Positions 26,504-38,325 of a DNA stretch of 64,000 nt are shown here, piece after piece. The stretch lies in assembly GCA_023374025.1 (NCBI GenBank), contig SIJG01000176.1, positions 119,083 to 183,082 of the forward strand, given 5' to 3'. The notes beneath the pieces are model-generated. The model saw only the letters and a program-made list of their open reading frames with translations. It was not told where the DNA came from and did no database searches. The stretch is from Heterodera schachtii (taxonomy: Eukaryota; Nematoda; Chromadorea; Rhabditida; Heteroderidae). Positions within the stretch are counted from its first letter, which is position 1; each line of letters starts with the position of its first letter. Position numbers and translations under genes: made by a program.

Positions 26504-26511
26504 CATTAATT

Positions 26512-27530
26512 TGGATCGAAATGCAAAATGTAATTCCACAATAATTTAATAATAATTTAAGTTCAAAAATAGTTGAATTTCTTTGCTTTTACAGAAAGCG
26601 ATTAATTTTGCCTACGAGCCACCAAGAAGTTTCTTTTAAAATTAGTTAAAACGAAAAAGACAATTAAATTAAACTTAATTCAAAAAATAAAAAAATCAAT
26701 CCCAATTATTAATAAAACAAACAAAAAAATCATCTCAGTAATTGAATAATTCAAATAAAAAATAACCAAGAATAATACAAATATTTTTTTGAATATATAA
26801 AATCAATTCGTCGCCTAAATCATTTCGAATAAGAATATTACAGAAAATATCTTATAATTAATATATAATATGATGAATTGTTGAGATTTTTGATTTAAGC
26901 AATAAATTTTAAATAAAGGTAGAAAATTATATTTTTAAAGTTTAGAAAATGGATTAGAAAAGTTTTATTAATCTTAAAAAATATAACATTTTCAGATTTT
27001 TTTTAAATTATTTGATTTTAATAATAATTTGATCATTTGGTTAAATTATATATTGGTATAATTATTCAAAGCGAAAATTAGAAGATTAAATTGGATTGTT
27101 TTATTTTATTTATATTAATAACCGTTTTAAATAAATTCCTTTTTTTAAATGTTGTAAATTATGTTTTTTCAATGGATGTAACATTATGAATAATAATAAT
27201 GAAATTATTTTGCTTAAACAAATTTGTTTAAAAAACTTATTGGCTGAAAATTTTATTTTTAATTTTTCTTCTCATTAGTATCTTATAAATATAATATGAC
27301 TAATACAAAAATGTGAGTAAAATATTTAATATTATTTTAGAAGAGTATTTTAGTAATTTAAGTTGAAATTAATAATTAAAACAAATATTAAAAAAGAAAA
27401 AAAAAATAAATTAGTTCAAAGGGTCAATAAACGGATTTTATGTTATTAATATTTACTTTTTGAGAAAAAATAAAAGATTAAATAATTCGAACCTGAGAAG
27501 TTCAAAAACCAAGTTTTTTCAATCTTTTTG
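26512..27530. other. AT-rich DNA, no supported feature
   Basis: AT-rich sequence with no open frames or repeats that I can support. Confidence 0.45.
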
Positions 27531-27643
27531 CCGGGACCGGGACTGGCAAAACCGGGTCCGGAATTCCAATTTATCCAAAAACCGGGACCGGGACCTGAAA
27601 AACCCGAAAATTCCCGGCTCGGTCCCGTTCCCGTGCAACCCTA
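27531..27643. repeat. GC-rich CCGGGACC repeat, probable transposon end
   Basis: The stretch consists of CCGGGACCGGGAC-type units, then AAACCGGGTCCGG, ACCGGGACCGGGACCTG and finally CGGTCCCGTTCCCGTGCAAC before CCTAA. Read on the minus strand it begins TAGGGTTGCACGGGAACGGG, a start that fits the YARNG pattern of hAT termini, but the opposite end was not found. The plus-strand open frame over it is not a gene. Confidence 0.55.
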
Positions 27644-27860
27644 ATAAAAATAGAGATATTTAAATTTTTTGGCACAATTTAAAAATTATAGCAGTGGACT
27701 TACAATAAGAGTTTAAGAAAATAAATAAAATACAACTAATTAGATCAAAACTTTAATAAAAAATTATGATTAAAAAATATATTTTCTTTATCCATTAATA
27801 CATTTTTCATTATTAAATTAACAGCATATTTAAAAATTGGCTATTTCAGGCTTTTTTCAG

Positions 27861-27994
27861 ATGAAAAAGTCGAGTTTGTGGTCGTATAAATATAAATATT
27901 ACATATAAAAACAAGCACACATTAATTGATTATGTCTGATTGTGCGTACAAGTTATCGCAAAAGTCGAGAATATTGAGAAAGAATTTCAAATAA
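27861..27994 (+). CDS. Two tiny ATG frames in a GC-raised patch, hypothetical
   Basis: A frame at 27861-27908 (MKKSSLWSYKYKYYI) starts immediately after GGCTTTTTTCAG, a good acceptor. Direct acceptor-ATG junctions are typical of trans-spliced or first internal exons in nematodes. A second frame at 27932-27994 (MSDCAYKLSQKSRILRKNFK) follows in raised G+C. They could be fragments of one exon pair or chance. No donor gives a convincing in-frame join. No family is recognised. Confidence 0.15.
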
Positions 27995-28183
27995 TGTAAT
28001 AATAATATTTTTTCAAAATATTGAGAGAATATTCAATTTTAATTAATTTTAAATTTGTTATTTAAAAATTTACAATTAAGTTATAAAAACAAATATTATA
28101 AAATTAAATTCAATTTTAAAAATGAATTATTTTATTTATTCCAATATTAATTAATTATTGCAAAAATTATGGTAAAATTAAAT

Positions 28184-28380
28184 GCCAGGGGCCGTAGCAG
28201 AAGAAGGTGGTCATTTGACGAGGTCATTTAACCATGGTTATTTGACCTGGTCATTTGACCACGAAATACGAGAAAAACGGTAGCAAAAGAAGATGGTAAA
28301 TTTTCTGCTGGAGCAACCACCAGCCACCGTTTTTTAACCATCAACTAAGTTCTTTTGCTATACTACCAACTTCTACCATG
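28184..28380. mobile_element. GGTCATTTGACC-type repeat element, copy 1
   Basis: This patch has multiple palindromic GGTCATTTGACC, ACCATGGTTATTTGACC and AACCATC motifs. It also has TTCTTTTGCTA near the right end and the matching TAGCAAAAGAAG inside, giving several nested inverted repeats. The element at 29932 shares TTCTTTTGCTGC, AACCATGG and GGTCAAATGACC. No target duplication was identified. It is non-coding. Confidence 0.6.
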
Positions 28381-28502
28381 TCATTAAAATTTGCATTATA
28401 TTATTTTAAATTAAATAACCAAAATAATGATTAAAGGTCCTAGAACGTGTTAAGCCGAAGTGACAATAGAGTGACAATAGTATTTATATGGGCGAAGTGA
28501 CA

Positions 28503-29228
28503 AAAGTATCACAATGTTCGTAATAATTAAATTTAATTATTATTTTAATTTTATTTGCTAATAACAAATCATAATTTAGGTGATTTTCGTATGAGCAACA
28601 GCTCCAAGTATCCTCAGCTACTTTTGTAATTTTTAAAAAATTAGTAAAAATTTACAAAAAGTTGTAACGAAAAAAAAATCGAAATTTAGACTCAACAATT
28701 TTGCCCCTAACTTTTTTTAAAATTAATAAAAAACTTTGAAATTTTAACTGAATAATAGAGAAATCTTTGGGCTTTCTAAATATTAAAAGAAAATTAAAAT
28801 TGTTTGTTTCTGAAAAAAGTTATGAGAGAATTAATAGTGTCATATTTTTATGGTCATCCAAAAAATGTAAGGTCATTTAAATGCATGGAAATTGTTCCAA
28901 CATCAATTATAACAACCTTAATATGAACTGGTAGCCCAAAGATTTCTCTATTATTCAGTTAAAATTTCAAAGTTTTTTATTAAATTTTAAAAAAAGTTAG
29001 GGTCAAAATTGTTGAGTCTAAATTTTTTTCGATTTTTTTTCGTTACAACTTTTTGTAAATTTTTACTAATTTTTAAAAAATTATAAAAGTAGTAGAGGAT
29101 ACTTGGAGCTGTTGCTTATACCGAAATTCATTAAATTGATTAAGTTTAAGCTAAGTTATGATTAATTATTTAGCAAGTTAATTTTCAATAATAATGAATT
29201 TTAATTATTACGAACATTGTGATACTTT
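28503..29228. mobile_element. Large foldback element, about 270-bp inverted arms, family F copy 2
   Basis: The left arm (28503-28773) starts AAAGTATCACAATGTTCGTA and ends GAAATCTTTGGGCT. The right arm (28933-29228) is its inverse, from AGCCCAAAGATTTCTC to TACGAACATTGTGATACTTT. The intervening loop is about 159 bp. Both arms carry CAACAGCTCCAAGTATCCTC or its inverse (one substitution between arms) and TTGTAACGAAAAAAAA/TTTTTTTTCGTTACAA. The inner block (GAAATTTTAACTGAATAATA) is related to 24584, 30538 and 40655. No transposase and no clear target duplication. The flank repeats GAAGTGACAA twice (28456, 28494). Confidence 0.85.
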
Positions 29229-29931
29229 AATCATTTTATACTCATTTTGAGACCCATTTAATTCACTTTAAAGGACTCTGGATGATAAACAAATCATTTT
29301 CTCAAGGGTATAATGGTACCAAAAATGTGACCCATTTTGGCGCCAAAATTTAACTGTGCATAGGCAATTAAAAAATTCTAATTATCTTCCCTTTTTAGTG
29401 AACAGGGTCTTTGTCAATTCTCATAAAAAATGGTTTATTTTCATTAAGCTTTGCTCTTGAAAATTGCCAAAACATTGGTCCGGGAGTTGCGTGCGATCTG
29501 TAAAAATTTTTTGGCACCTTTTTGTCTTTGTCTTATGACTCTCTAAAGATAGGGTAAAACTATTAAGTAACAATCAAAAATTAGGTGGTGCCATGACTTA
29601 TTTGGCACCCCGTATTTATGCATTAATTTTTTGTAAAATTTTTTATTACAATTTAAAATATTTCGGCATTTAGAAGGGGCTATTTATTAAAAATTTATTT
29701 ATAATTTTAATTAATACATTGTTTTTAATATAATTATTTAATTAAAAAATTAGAAAATAACATAAATTATAAGAATTTTGGGTAAATTTGTTTTTTTAAT
29801 TTTTAAAAATAGTTATCATTATTATAAATTGAAAATCTTTATATCTATCGATAGCGGAGACTTTTCTCTGTTTTATAAACCTTATTTGATATTTTTATCA
29901 TGCTTGAATGATTTTTGGCAGATTTTTAAAA
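29229..29931. other. AT-rich spacer with a GGCACC inverted repeat
   Basis: TTTTTTGGCACCTTTTTGTC near 29505 and GGTGGTGCCATGAC...TTGGCACCCC near 29584-29610 are partly inverted copies of a GGCACC box. GTACC/GGCGCC palindromes occur at about 29320. It may be an eroded element. The open frame beginning at 29778 is not supported as a gene. Confidence 0.35.
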
Positions 29932-30086
29932 GTTGGTGGTTAGGTCTGCAACCATGGGTAGGGGCAGGGTTGCAATTTAACCATGGTAACATGGTTAAGT
30001 AACCACTAACCATGTTCTTTTGCTGCGCGTTCGCAAACCACCAACCATCATGGTCAAATGACCATGTTATATGACCATGAACTCGT
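29932..30086. mobile_element. GGTCATTTGACC-type repeat element, copy 2
   Basis: Motifs TTAACCATGGTAACATGGTTA, CAACCATCATGGTCAAATGA and GTTCTTTTGCTGCG are shared in inverted order with the element at 28184. Palindromes such as CCATGG dominate. The overlapping open frames on both strands reflect the palindromic repeats, not genes. Confidence 0.55.
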
Positions 30087-30537
30087 GGCAAAAAGTCCAT
30101 TAATTATTCACAAATCTAAGCTAATATATTCAATAATTTATTAAAGAAAAAAACAAACACGAATTATGATCGTGTCAAGAGAATTGAATAATAATTAAAA
30201 AAACAAAAAAATTTATAATATCAAGTTTGCATTAATTAAAGAAAATAATGAAGAAATAAATTTTATTATTTAATTTATATATTTTTAAAAGTGATAAAAA
30301 TATGAAATTTATTTGAATATACTTAAGATCCATCAATAAAGTCTTTAATATTTCTAGAATATTGTTTCAAATTTAAAACTTTAAATTTTGATAAAAATTA
30401 CGATTACCATAATACTTTTCAAAAATTCTTTGTACAATCATAAAGAGAATTTATAGGTAAAAGATCAACTTAAAGTGTTAAGTAAGTAAAATCTTAATCA
30501 GAATATTAATTTGGAAAATTTTTTTTTATAAAATTAT
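30087..30537. other. AT-rich DNA, no supported feature
   Basis: AT-rich sequence without coding or repeat structure that I can support. Confidence 0.45.
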
Positions 30538-30705
30538 CAAAAAGTTATGGTCACAAAATTCCAATAAGTCTTGAATCAAAATTTTTGGCCATAACTTTTT
30601 TGAAATTCAAGGAAATTTTTTGAAATTTTAAAGAATAATAGATTAAATAGAGGACTTTAAAACTCCAAAAAGAAAATTTTAATCATATTGCTTTTATAAA
30701 AAATT
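30538..30705. mobile_element. Foldback relic, family F copy 3
   Basis: CAAAAAGTTATGGTCACAAA on the left faces TTTTTGGCCATAACTTTTTT, and GGAAATTTTTTGAAATTTTA with AGAATAATAGATT continues as in the elements at 24584 and 28503. Outer ends have decayed beyond recognition. It is non-coding. Confidence 0.5.
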
Positions 30706-31339
30706 TATAAAGCATTGAACAGGCTAGAGTTTAACTCTTATTTAATGCTATAAAATATGATTTTTTTAATTTTATTCCTTAAATATTATGTATGTATGAT
30801 TGTGTGTTGATTTCTGAAAATTTGAAACTTTAATTTGATTTTTTTTTATTAAAATACATTTGAAACATTATTAAATTTTTTCTTTTAGTATTTCTCATTT
30901 TTTGTTAGCAATAATTAAAAAGATTTTTTTTTATTTCCTAGTTAAAATTAAAATATTCTTTGTCGACCTTTAAAATTTATTTGAAGTATATTTATTCTAA
31001 TATTAAAAAATTCGTTTTCGAATTTATTTAATAATCCTAATTATAGACTTCGGGTAAATTTCGCTGGTACATCTTCCTTAAAATTTTGTACATTTAAAAA
31101 TTAAACAATTTTCTTATAATTATTAAAAGGTATTCAAAATAAAACAACATAATAAAAATTAATCAAATTAACTAATAAATATATTAAAAAAAAATTTTTA
31201 ATTATAAAAAAAATTCAATAAAAATCTGACAACGCTTCGACTTGAGATTAAGGCGAGAAAAATAACGAAAAATTATTACAAAGAACTGTTGACTAATAAG
31301 CATTGCATTTGAAATTTTTTTCTTATGGGAATTATGTGA

Positions 31340-31640
31340 AAAAGCAAAAAATATTACATTTTCCACTTGGTTTGAGGCTTCTACGTTGACACTTTTATTA
31401 TTCCTTTTTTTTTGCCTTTTTCGGGATTTTCGTGCTTTAAATGCTTTTTTGGGATTTTGCCATTTTGGTGCTTTTTTGGCGTTTTTCCAAAAAATCCATT
31501 AAAAATGCAATAAAATCGGGAAAATACAACTCTAAGAAATGACTCGAAAAAATTTTAAAAAATGCACCCTAAGAAATGAAAAAATTTCAGAAAATATCAT
31601 GATAAAAAAATAATTACCTAAATTAAATATTTAAAAGTTT
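31340..31640. mobile_element. Decayed GCCTAT-family MITE, related to 42781
   Basis: The order of blocks matches the complete element at 42781: AAAAGCA...ATTTTCCACTTGG..., CTTCTACGTTGACACTTTTA, TTTTTTTTGCCTTTTTCGGG, AATCCATTAAAAATGCAATA, AAGAAATGACTCGAAAAAAT and a final CACCCTAAGAAATG. At 42781 the corresponding blocks are ATTTTCCGCTTG, TGTCTACGATGACTTTTATA, CCAAAAATGCAATAAA, AGAATCGACTTGAAAAAAT and CACCTCTAAGAATT. The termini and target duplication are lost. No protein is encoded. Confidence 0.7.
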
Positions 31641-33957
31641 TAATTAAAAAAATAATAACAAAATAAAATTTAGAACTTGCCCTGAAACTATTTGTTATTA
31701 AATTGCATTAAATTAAATATTTTAAATAAAATCTGCGAATTATTACCATGCGACTAATAAGGAAAGCGATTTTTAGGATTCAAAATATCTATAAAATATA
31801 AAATGAATGAAGATTTTAAGATTTTTTCATTAAGATATATTTCGATAAAAAAAATGATTCTTGAATTGAAAATTCATTCTAAAATACTCAAAAAAAACAA
31901 AATATTAAGATAAATATTTAAAAAAATTAGCTAGCTAAATTAAATATTAAACGGCTTAAACTGATGTTGGTTTTAAATAAAACTCATACAAAGAAAATGG
32001 AGATAAAATAATAAATAGTAGAATGTGTAAATATTTAATGTTTAAAAGAAATTCAAAAAAATATATAATTTTAAAATAAAAATATATACACGATAATCTG
32101 GTATTAATATGTTTAATACCGAGTATAAAACTTTCACCGTCGATAAAACGCATCCGAAGGTCAATCCTATGAGAGTCAAATCAGTGAAAAGAATGTCAAT
32201 GAATAAACATTAAAAAAAAAACTAAAGAAATAATATTTATAAAAAAAAATGAAAGGTCGCATTAAAAAGAAATTAATATTTCGGTCATTAGTGAAATATT
32301 GCAAATCTTATGGAAAAAGAAATCGATGACAAATTTCAAGCATCTCTCCTGAAAATGATTTGAATAATTTAAGAAGAATTATTAAAATTTATTGGATAAA
32401 ATCAGACAATAAATTCAATAAATTAAAAAGTGGTTTTTGGGCGAAAATTGGTTAACAAAGTGAAAAAAAAATTCCATATTTTTTTATTCCTCCGCAAAGG
32501 ATGTTGAAAGTTATGAATTAATTTTTTTTTTCCAAAAATTATTTGCATATAAAGTGAACATCTTTATGCTAAAAATGATGCCAACCTAAAAAAAGTGGTA
32601 ACAAATTTTTTTATCAATAAAAATTTCTGGAATTGGGAAATTTATGATTCAGCAATTAGAAACCAATATATTTAAATAAATTAAATAAGAAATTTAAATT
32701 AAAAAAAAATTGTTACTGCATATGTTTAGCAGTATTATTTTTCATAATGCGCTATAGAATTTCACAGATTTTTCGCGTCGCAAGGAGAACTTCGGAGCCG
32801 AAGGTTAAAAATCGTAAAAATATTCTAACTTACTTATTTGATAATTGGAAGTTTATAATTGATATGATCTTAATAAAAAATTTAATAATCTATATTGTAC
32901 ATGATTACTTTAAGGTAAAAAATAAATTAATAAAATTGGCTTTTTCTTTCACAAAAAAACACAGTGAATTATATTTGAATAATTATATTTAATTAATTTT
33001 TTATTCACTTTTTCATTTATGATTTAAATTTAAAAAAAAGTAAATGAGTTCTTTGAAAAAGAAAATTAAGCACGAAAATTTCACGAAGAAAAAAAAGTTG
33101 ATTACTTATTCAATTAAGTGCGAAATTTTGTGTAAAAATTTTATAAGAAATAAATATTATTTTACTATAGCTGAATTTTAAAATTATTAATGATATATGC
33201 ATAATAAATATCCGAAGAAATTATATATTATTTGTGCTGAATAAAAATAGCTTTTGACGATAATTATAAGTTTTATTGAATTTCTCTAAGCATGCTTTGT
33301 CTGAATTTAAAATGCGCTTGCGGAAAATGCACAAGCACCACATTTAAAAAAAAATTTAATTCACGAATGTAATTTTGTTTTTCATTAAAAATCGGTTTAA
33401 TTTTATTTGCTGATTAATTTCACTAGTAAATTAATTTAAGAAATTTTATTAAATTAAAAAATAATTTTTACAATGGGTTTAATGCTTTCACCATTTATTG
33501 ATGATTGAATAATATTTTAAATAATTTTATGTTTTATCTTTTATATTTAATGTTATTAATAAATTAGTTAAATTTTCTTTCTTTTTATTTATCATATTTT
33601 TGAATATTTTTTTGAAGAAATATAAAATTTATCTATTTTCTTTTCTTTTAAAAATTTAATATAAGATATTTTATTTCATAGTGAGATCAAATAACTATAA
33701 ATTGGTAAGGCAATTGAATTTTTGCAACATCGGACAGTTTTGATTAATAAACCCTTTTATTTGAAATTTGTATTTATTCTTTTAATTTATTCATTAGATA
33801 TCTTATATAAATAAATTATGCTAATTGTACTAAATTTGTTTTGTTCAATTATGAATAAATTATTTACCTATCTCTATTTAATACGAATATAATATTATAA
33901 ATAATTATTTTTGTTAAGAGAGTGATTTTCTCTACAGCACAATAATTTAATTTTCAG
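31641..33957. other. AT-rich DNA with weak coding-like patches
   Basis: Mostly AT-rich. GC-raised patches at 32109-32213 (listed separately), 32275-32350, 32750-32810 (CGCGTCGCAAGG, CTTCGGAGCCGAAG) and 33290-33345 give short frames in more than one phase. Tandem, clean splice pairs linking them were not found. Confidence 0.35.
32109..32213 (+). CDS. Possible 34-residue ORF or exon, hypothetical
   Basis: An ATG opens a frame reading MFNTEYKTFTVDKTHPKVNP and ending in a basic tail RVKSVKRMSMNKH before TAA. G+C is well above the flanks and the residue mix is protein-like. It might be the start of the gene whose last exon is proposed at 33958-34158, about 1.8 kb downstream, but no donor/acceptor chain is convincing. 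No family is recognised. Confidence 0.22.
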   Translation: MFNTEYKTFTVDKTHPKVNPMRVKSVKRMSMNKH

Positions 33958-34158
33958 AGAAATAATGCATGGAATAAAATGATGAATTTCAATAGAGTTT
34001 CAAAAAAGGTGCATTTACAAGATGCCTTTCGAGTTATCAGAAAAAAAAAAAGTCAATTTAATTCCCATCCCTCGTCATTACTTCTTCCAAGCAACACCAT
34101 CGAGGAAATCAAAATCAAAATTGAGCGCATTGAAGACATTCTGTTTGAAACTTGAAAT
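33958..34158 (+). CDS. Candidate 3'-terminal coding exon, hypothetical protein
   Basis: A clean acceptor (TTAATTTTCAG) is followed exactly in phase by 66 open codons and TGA. The product begins RNNAWNKMMNFNRVSKKVHL, has a basic run (RKKKSQF) and ends in an amphipathic helix-like tail LLPSNTIEEIKIKIERIED then ILFET. G+C rises over the last 100 bases, where codons look selected. Upstream exons are uncertain; a tiny 33682-33704 segment between TTTCATAG and GTAAGG could join in phase 0 but is speculative. No family is recognised. The exon is seen in the sequence; membership in a functional gene is inferred. Confidence 0.4.
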
Positions 34159-34264
34159 AGATAACTTTTTAAAAAGGAATTTAATTAATTTAAATTAAAG
34201 TTTCGTTTTAAATTAATTAAAGATCATTGCTGAATTTTTGTTATTAAAATTTGAAAATATTTAA

Positions 34265-34450
34265 ATTAAGTTTCTAAATCGACCTACTAGAATTTTCAAT
34301 CTTGTCGATAATCCGCAGTTTTTGGCACCGATACAACACAAGGGAAGAGTACAAATTGGAGTCAATTCATTTATATTTACGAGGAAAATTATTTTGTCTC
34401 AAATTTTTTTGCCAGAAATAAAAATAAATAAATTAAATATCCATAACTAA
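34265..34450 (+). pseudogene. Possible FLYWCH-like fragment (transposon-derived?)
   Basis: A 61-codon open stretch without a start contains DNPQFLAPIQHKGRVQIGVN followed by SFIFTRK. The order F-x(n)-KGR-(hydrophobic)-G-x-x-F-x-F resembles the start of FLYWCH zinc-finger domains, which often accompany Mutator-like transposases in animals. The expected downstream Tyr-Trp-x-Cys and Cys/His ligands are absent, and after residue 45 the frame becomes AT-rich. It lies 107 bp after the exon ending at 34158 in the same direction. It is probably a decayed fragment. The match is by eye and weak; it could be chance. Confidence 0.27.
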
Positions 34451-36693
34451 GGTTAATGATCTCTTTAAATAGGAAAGATAAAACAATCATAAAGGTCTTT
34501 AAATATCTAAAATGTATGCATAATACTTTTAATTATAAATAAATATTTTTTTTTACTTACAATAATATAAAAAATTAAATAAATTTGCAAAATATGAACT
34601 TAGGTTTGTTTGTGTTCCAGCAATTTTAACATTTTGTTTTTTGATCATATTTAATAATAGACTTTTTTATATTAAAAAAATAATTAATTATCGAAAAAAG
34701 AAAACTGATAAATTTCAAAATTTTATAAATTTGAATAGTTGTTTCATTCTAATTCCTAGACAATAAATAAATAAAATTAGGTAAAAGTTTTAGAAAACAT
34801 TTAATAATTGTATAAAATATAAAATTGACAGTGAATAAATTTTAGCATTAAGTTATCTACTATAAAAAAATATTTTTCTAATCAAAGAATTATTCTAATA
34901 ATGTAAAATAAATTAATAAACGAAATAAAATTTTTATTCAGATGAATTTCGTAAAAATTAAGATGAGTAAAAGGGGCAACTTATTCAATGAAATGTAATT
35001 CTAAAGTAAAAATTCCAGGCAAATACTATCATTTTATATTTTTATATTCAACCTTATAAAAACAAGATATATTTAAAAAATGTATTAATTACTTTAATAA
35101 AAGTGAACTCGATAAAATTAAAGAGATTAATTAATTAAAACCAATTTTAACAAATAAAAATAATATTGAGTCTGTATTAATTCTTTAAATTATTCATTGT
35201 AATTAAATAAATACTATTAATAAAATTCCTAAGCTTTTTTACTTCAAAAAGCGAAATTATATATTATAATTATAAAAAGATAGATTTAGGAATAGAAAAA
35301 AAAATTAAAAAGGGATTTATTAATATTAACAAAATAAAACATTATTTGGACAAATGAAGAAAATAAACGATTAAGAATAATAATTGAAAAATACACTAAT
35401 TAAAATTGTTCAAATAACTGATAATAAAAAAATGCATAGAGAAATGAACTAAGAGTAAATAGATGTATATTGTCAAACTGATTTGTTATTATTCCGAAAA
35501 TATAAATGAAGCACGAAATTTCTTAATGTCATAATTAGGGCCGCGACTTTTAGTGAAATAAAATTCACGGAATTTATAAATGCTAAAAAAATTGTATCTT
35601 ATAATTTAATTAAAAAATGTATTAATAGAAGGATATTTGCTTACAATATTAATTCTTATACAGATTTTAATTAAAAAATATTAAACTCTATAAAATAATG
35701 AAAAATAAATAAACAGGTTATTGGTCATTGGAACTGAATCTCAGCTTCTGACCATGATATTTGGAGAAATAAATTACATAATAAAAATTCATGGTAAATA
35801 TTTAAGAAATTAATGAAATAATACATAATCTTTATTCCTTTAAAACAAATGTAACAATACAAAAACTTTTGGGGATAAAAATAAATAATTACGTAAGCAA
35901 TAAAAAAGATAATTAAATATTTATATTTTTATGGTATAAATTTCTGGCTATGAATAGTAATGGAAAAAATAAAATAATTTAATATCACCAACAAAAAAGA
36001 TGTAGAAAATATAAAATTAATTCAATTGATAAAATATTATAAAGTCAAAAATTAATTTGAAAATAAATTAATTTATAAATTTGAAAGAGATTAATTATCA
36101 TTATCATTAATATTTTATATTTATTATTTATTAAAATAAATTTACCAAATAAAAAATAATAATATCTATATTTTTTGGAATTGTATTCAATGAATATAGT
36201 GTGTTTTACATTTTGCCATTAATTCGGCTCAATTTTTGTCAAATACGCCTTTAAATTTTTTTTGTAAATTCAAAATATTAAAAAGCAAATCAATTTTTAA
36301 TTATAGATGAAGTTAACATTATGTGTTTTAGGTCGAACTTCGGAGTGTAATTTTTTCATATTTTCAAAAAATTACAGCGAAACAAAAATTTTAATAAAGA
36401 ACATTCTTAAAACTTTTTAATATTTTTCCAAAATTTTAAAAATCCTTCAAAATAGGAATTTTAATTAATTTAATGACTTTTAAAGTTTTTTCGTAATTTA
36501 AATTAATAATTAAACACAATCGCATGAAAAAATAATTTAAAATAAAATGTAAAGAGAATATAAATTCTTAATCTGAAATATTAATATTAAACCATGCATA
36601 TATTGTTTTTTTAATCATTTAACTACAAAATAATGATCATGTTCAAAAAAATTTAAAAAAAAAACTTAACATTTTCAATCAAAAATGAAAAAT
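34451..36693. other. AT-rich DNA, no supported gene
   Basis: AT-rich sequence. Small GC islands at about 35540 (GGGCCGCGAC) and 35725-35765 give no consistent reading. No repeats were recognised. Confidence 0.45.
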
Positions 36694-36841
36694 TGCCCAT
36701 TCTTGACAGAGACGAGAAAAATATCGGGTTCGAAACTCGGGATTTGGGCAGCAAAATTGGTGGAAAAATTTTATATGTTATCTGTGGATGATTAAGTATT
36801 TTGCTTATTTTTGTTCAATCCCAAAATTCTCTGAATATCTG
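36694..36841. other. GC-raised patch with inverted TGCCCA ends, several open frames
   Basis: TGCCCATTC at 36694 faces TTTGGGCA at 36750, and the interior includes ATCGGGTTCGAAACTCGGG. All three plus-strand frames are open for 25-45 codons. One begins at an ATG at 36686 and gives 36 residues; another would lie between TTCTTGACAG and a GTAATA donor at 36842. As opposite-strand frames are also open, coding cannot be decided. The GGTTCGAAAC string resembles a tRNA T-loop but no tRNA fold is present. Confidence 0.25.
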
Positions 36842-38010
36842 GTAATAATTAATAATAAATTATTCTAGCATTTAATTAAAATTTAAATCAGCAAAACAAT
36901 TTTTTAAATTATTTGAATAAAATTTTTAGGGGTTGTAATTTTTATAATTTGTAAGTCATTACTTGGGATTAATTTTAAGTTATCCTTTTGCTAAAAATCT
37001 ATGAAAAATTATTTGCTGAAAATTTAAAAAAAAAAATTTCAAAAAATATTCTTTTTTTCTTAAGATTTTTGCATTTAAAAGGTCCTAATTTGCAACAATT
37101 TGCACATTTATATGATGGTGCCAAGTTTTTGTTATTTAATTTCAGTACTTCGTAAAATTTGTTATAAATTAATTTAAAATTATAAATAAAAAAATAATAA
37201 AAGATATTTATTTAAACCTTTTGTTCTCAAAACTGAAAAAGAAATAAAAAAAAACTTTGCTAATAAAATTAAATTTAAAATTGAATTAAAGCTTTAAATG
37301 TCTTGAAAATTTAACGTAGAAGAAACAAAATTTTTAATTTGAATGGAATAAACATTAAAAATATTAAACTAATTCAAAATTACGTCAAATTACGAATAAT
37401 AAACAGACAATTGTTCTTTTTACACAGCAAATGAAATATTAATGAAAAAATATAATATTCAGTTTAATAAGAATGAACAAATTGATTGCAAATAAATAAA
37501 TTGTAAATTCAAAAATTAATTTCAAAAGCTTTTTAAATCATTCAAGTGGTATGAAAAAATTGCCATTTCAACATTGGTTAATTATGTTTCACTAAATATG
37601 CTAACGATTTTTTAAATGTTGAAATTTTTTATTTAATTAAACTTAGCCAACAAAATTATAATGTAATAAAATGAGATAAAAATTTTCAAGACAAAAATAA
37701 TTGATATTTAAACACAACTTCTCAGCGCAGTTCAATGCACTAACAATGATGCAAAAACAAATAAAATTTATTTTTTACAAAAAAAAAATTAAATTGTAAT
37801 AACACATATTATATATATATATATCATTTCTATATAAATAATTTCTGATAACATACAGATAGAAAATTTTATAATACATTTTTAAAATAAGTAAATTTAA
37901 ATTCAATTATTTATCTTAAAATAAATCACAGAAAATCTCATAGAAAAAAAAAAAAATTATTATTTGGTACTTTTTATAATATAATAAATAATTATGCGGA
38001 AATTAATAAT
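36842..38010. other. AT-rich DNA, no supported feature
   Basis: AT-rich sequence including a short (TA)n run at 37810-37825. No genes or structured repeats were seen. Confidence 0.45.
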
Positions 38011-38325
38011 AATTTACAAAAAAAGAAAACTCTGACTGACAAGAGTATGCATGTCGTGAAGATCCGACGAGAATATTAAATACAAAAAATATTTTTTTTT
38101 AACTATAAGAATAAAAAATAAAACAAAAAAATAAAATCATAAAATGATAAACAAACATAATTTTAATTGATTATATTAAGTTAGAATATAATCAAGAACA
38201 CACTAATTATTAAAATCAATTTAATAGTAAAATTTTACAAAATAAGAAAACTTTAATTGACAACATTTTTGAACGTCGAGAAGAATCGACGAATATTAAA
38301 TAAAAAAAATACTTTTTTCAAAATT
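38011..38325. repeat. Diverged direct repeat, two copies about 220 bp apart
   Basis: AATTTACAAAAAAAGAAAAC...TGACTGACAAGAG...GTCGTGAAGATCCGACGAGA then ATATTAAAT at 38011-38100 is repeated in altered form at about 38231-38325 as AATTTTACAAAATAAGAAAA...TTGACAAC...CGTCGAGAAGAATCGACGAA then TATTAAAT. Each copy has a small GC-raised core. Short frames cross both, but in different phases, so a non-coding repeat is more likely than duplicated exons. Confidence 0.55.

Noticed and set aside
27485..27510. B-box-like GGTTCGAATT on the minus strand
   Set aside because: The T-stem does not pair and no A-box or cloverleaf can be formed.
36720..36755. tRNA gene suggested by GGTTCGAAACTC
   Set aside because: Only the T-arm is plausible; no acceptor-stem partner, D-arm or A-box is present in the preceding 70 bases.
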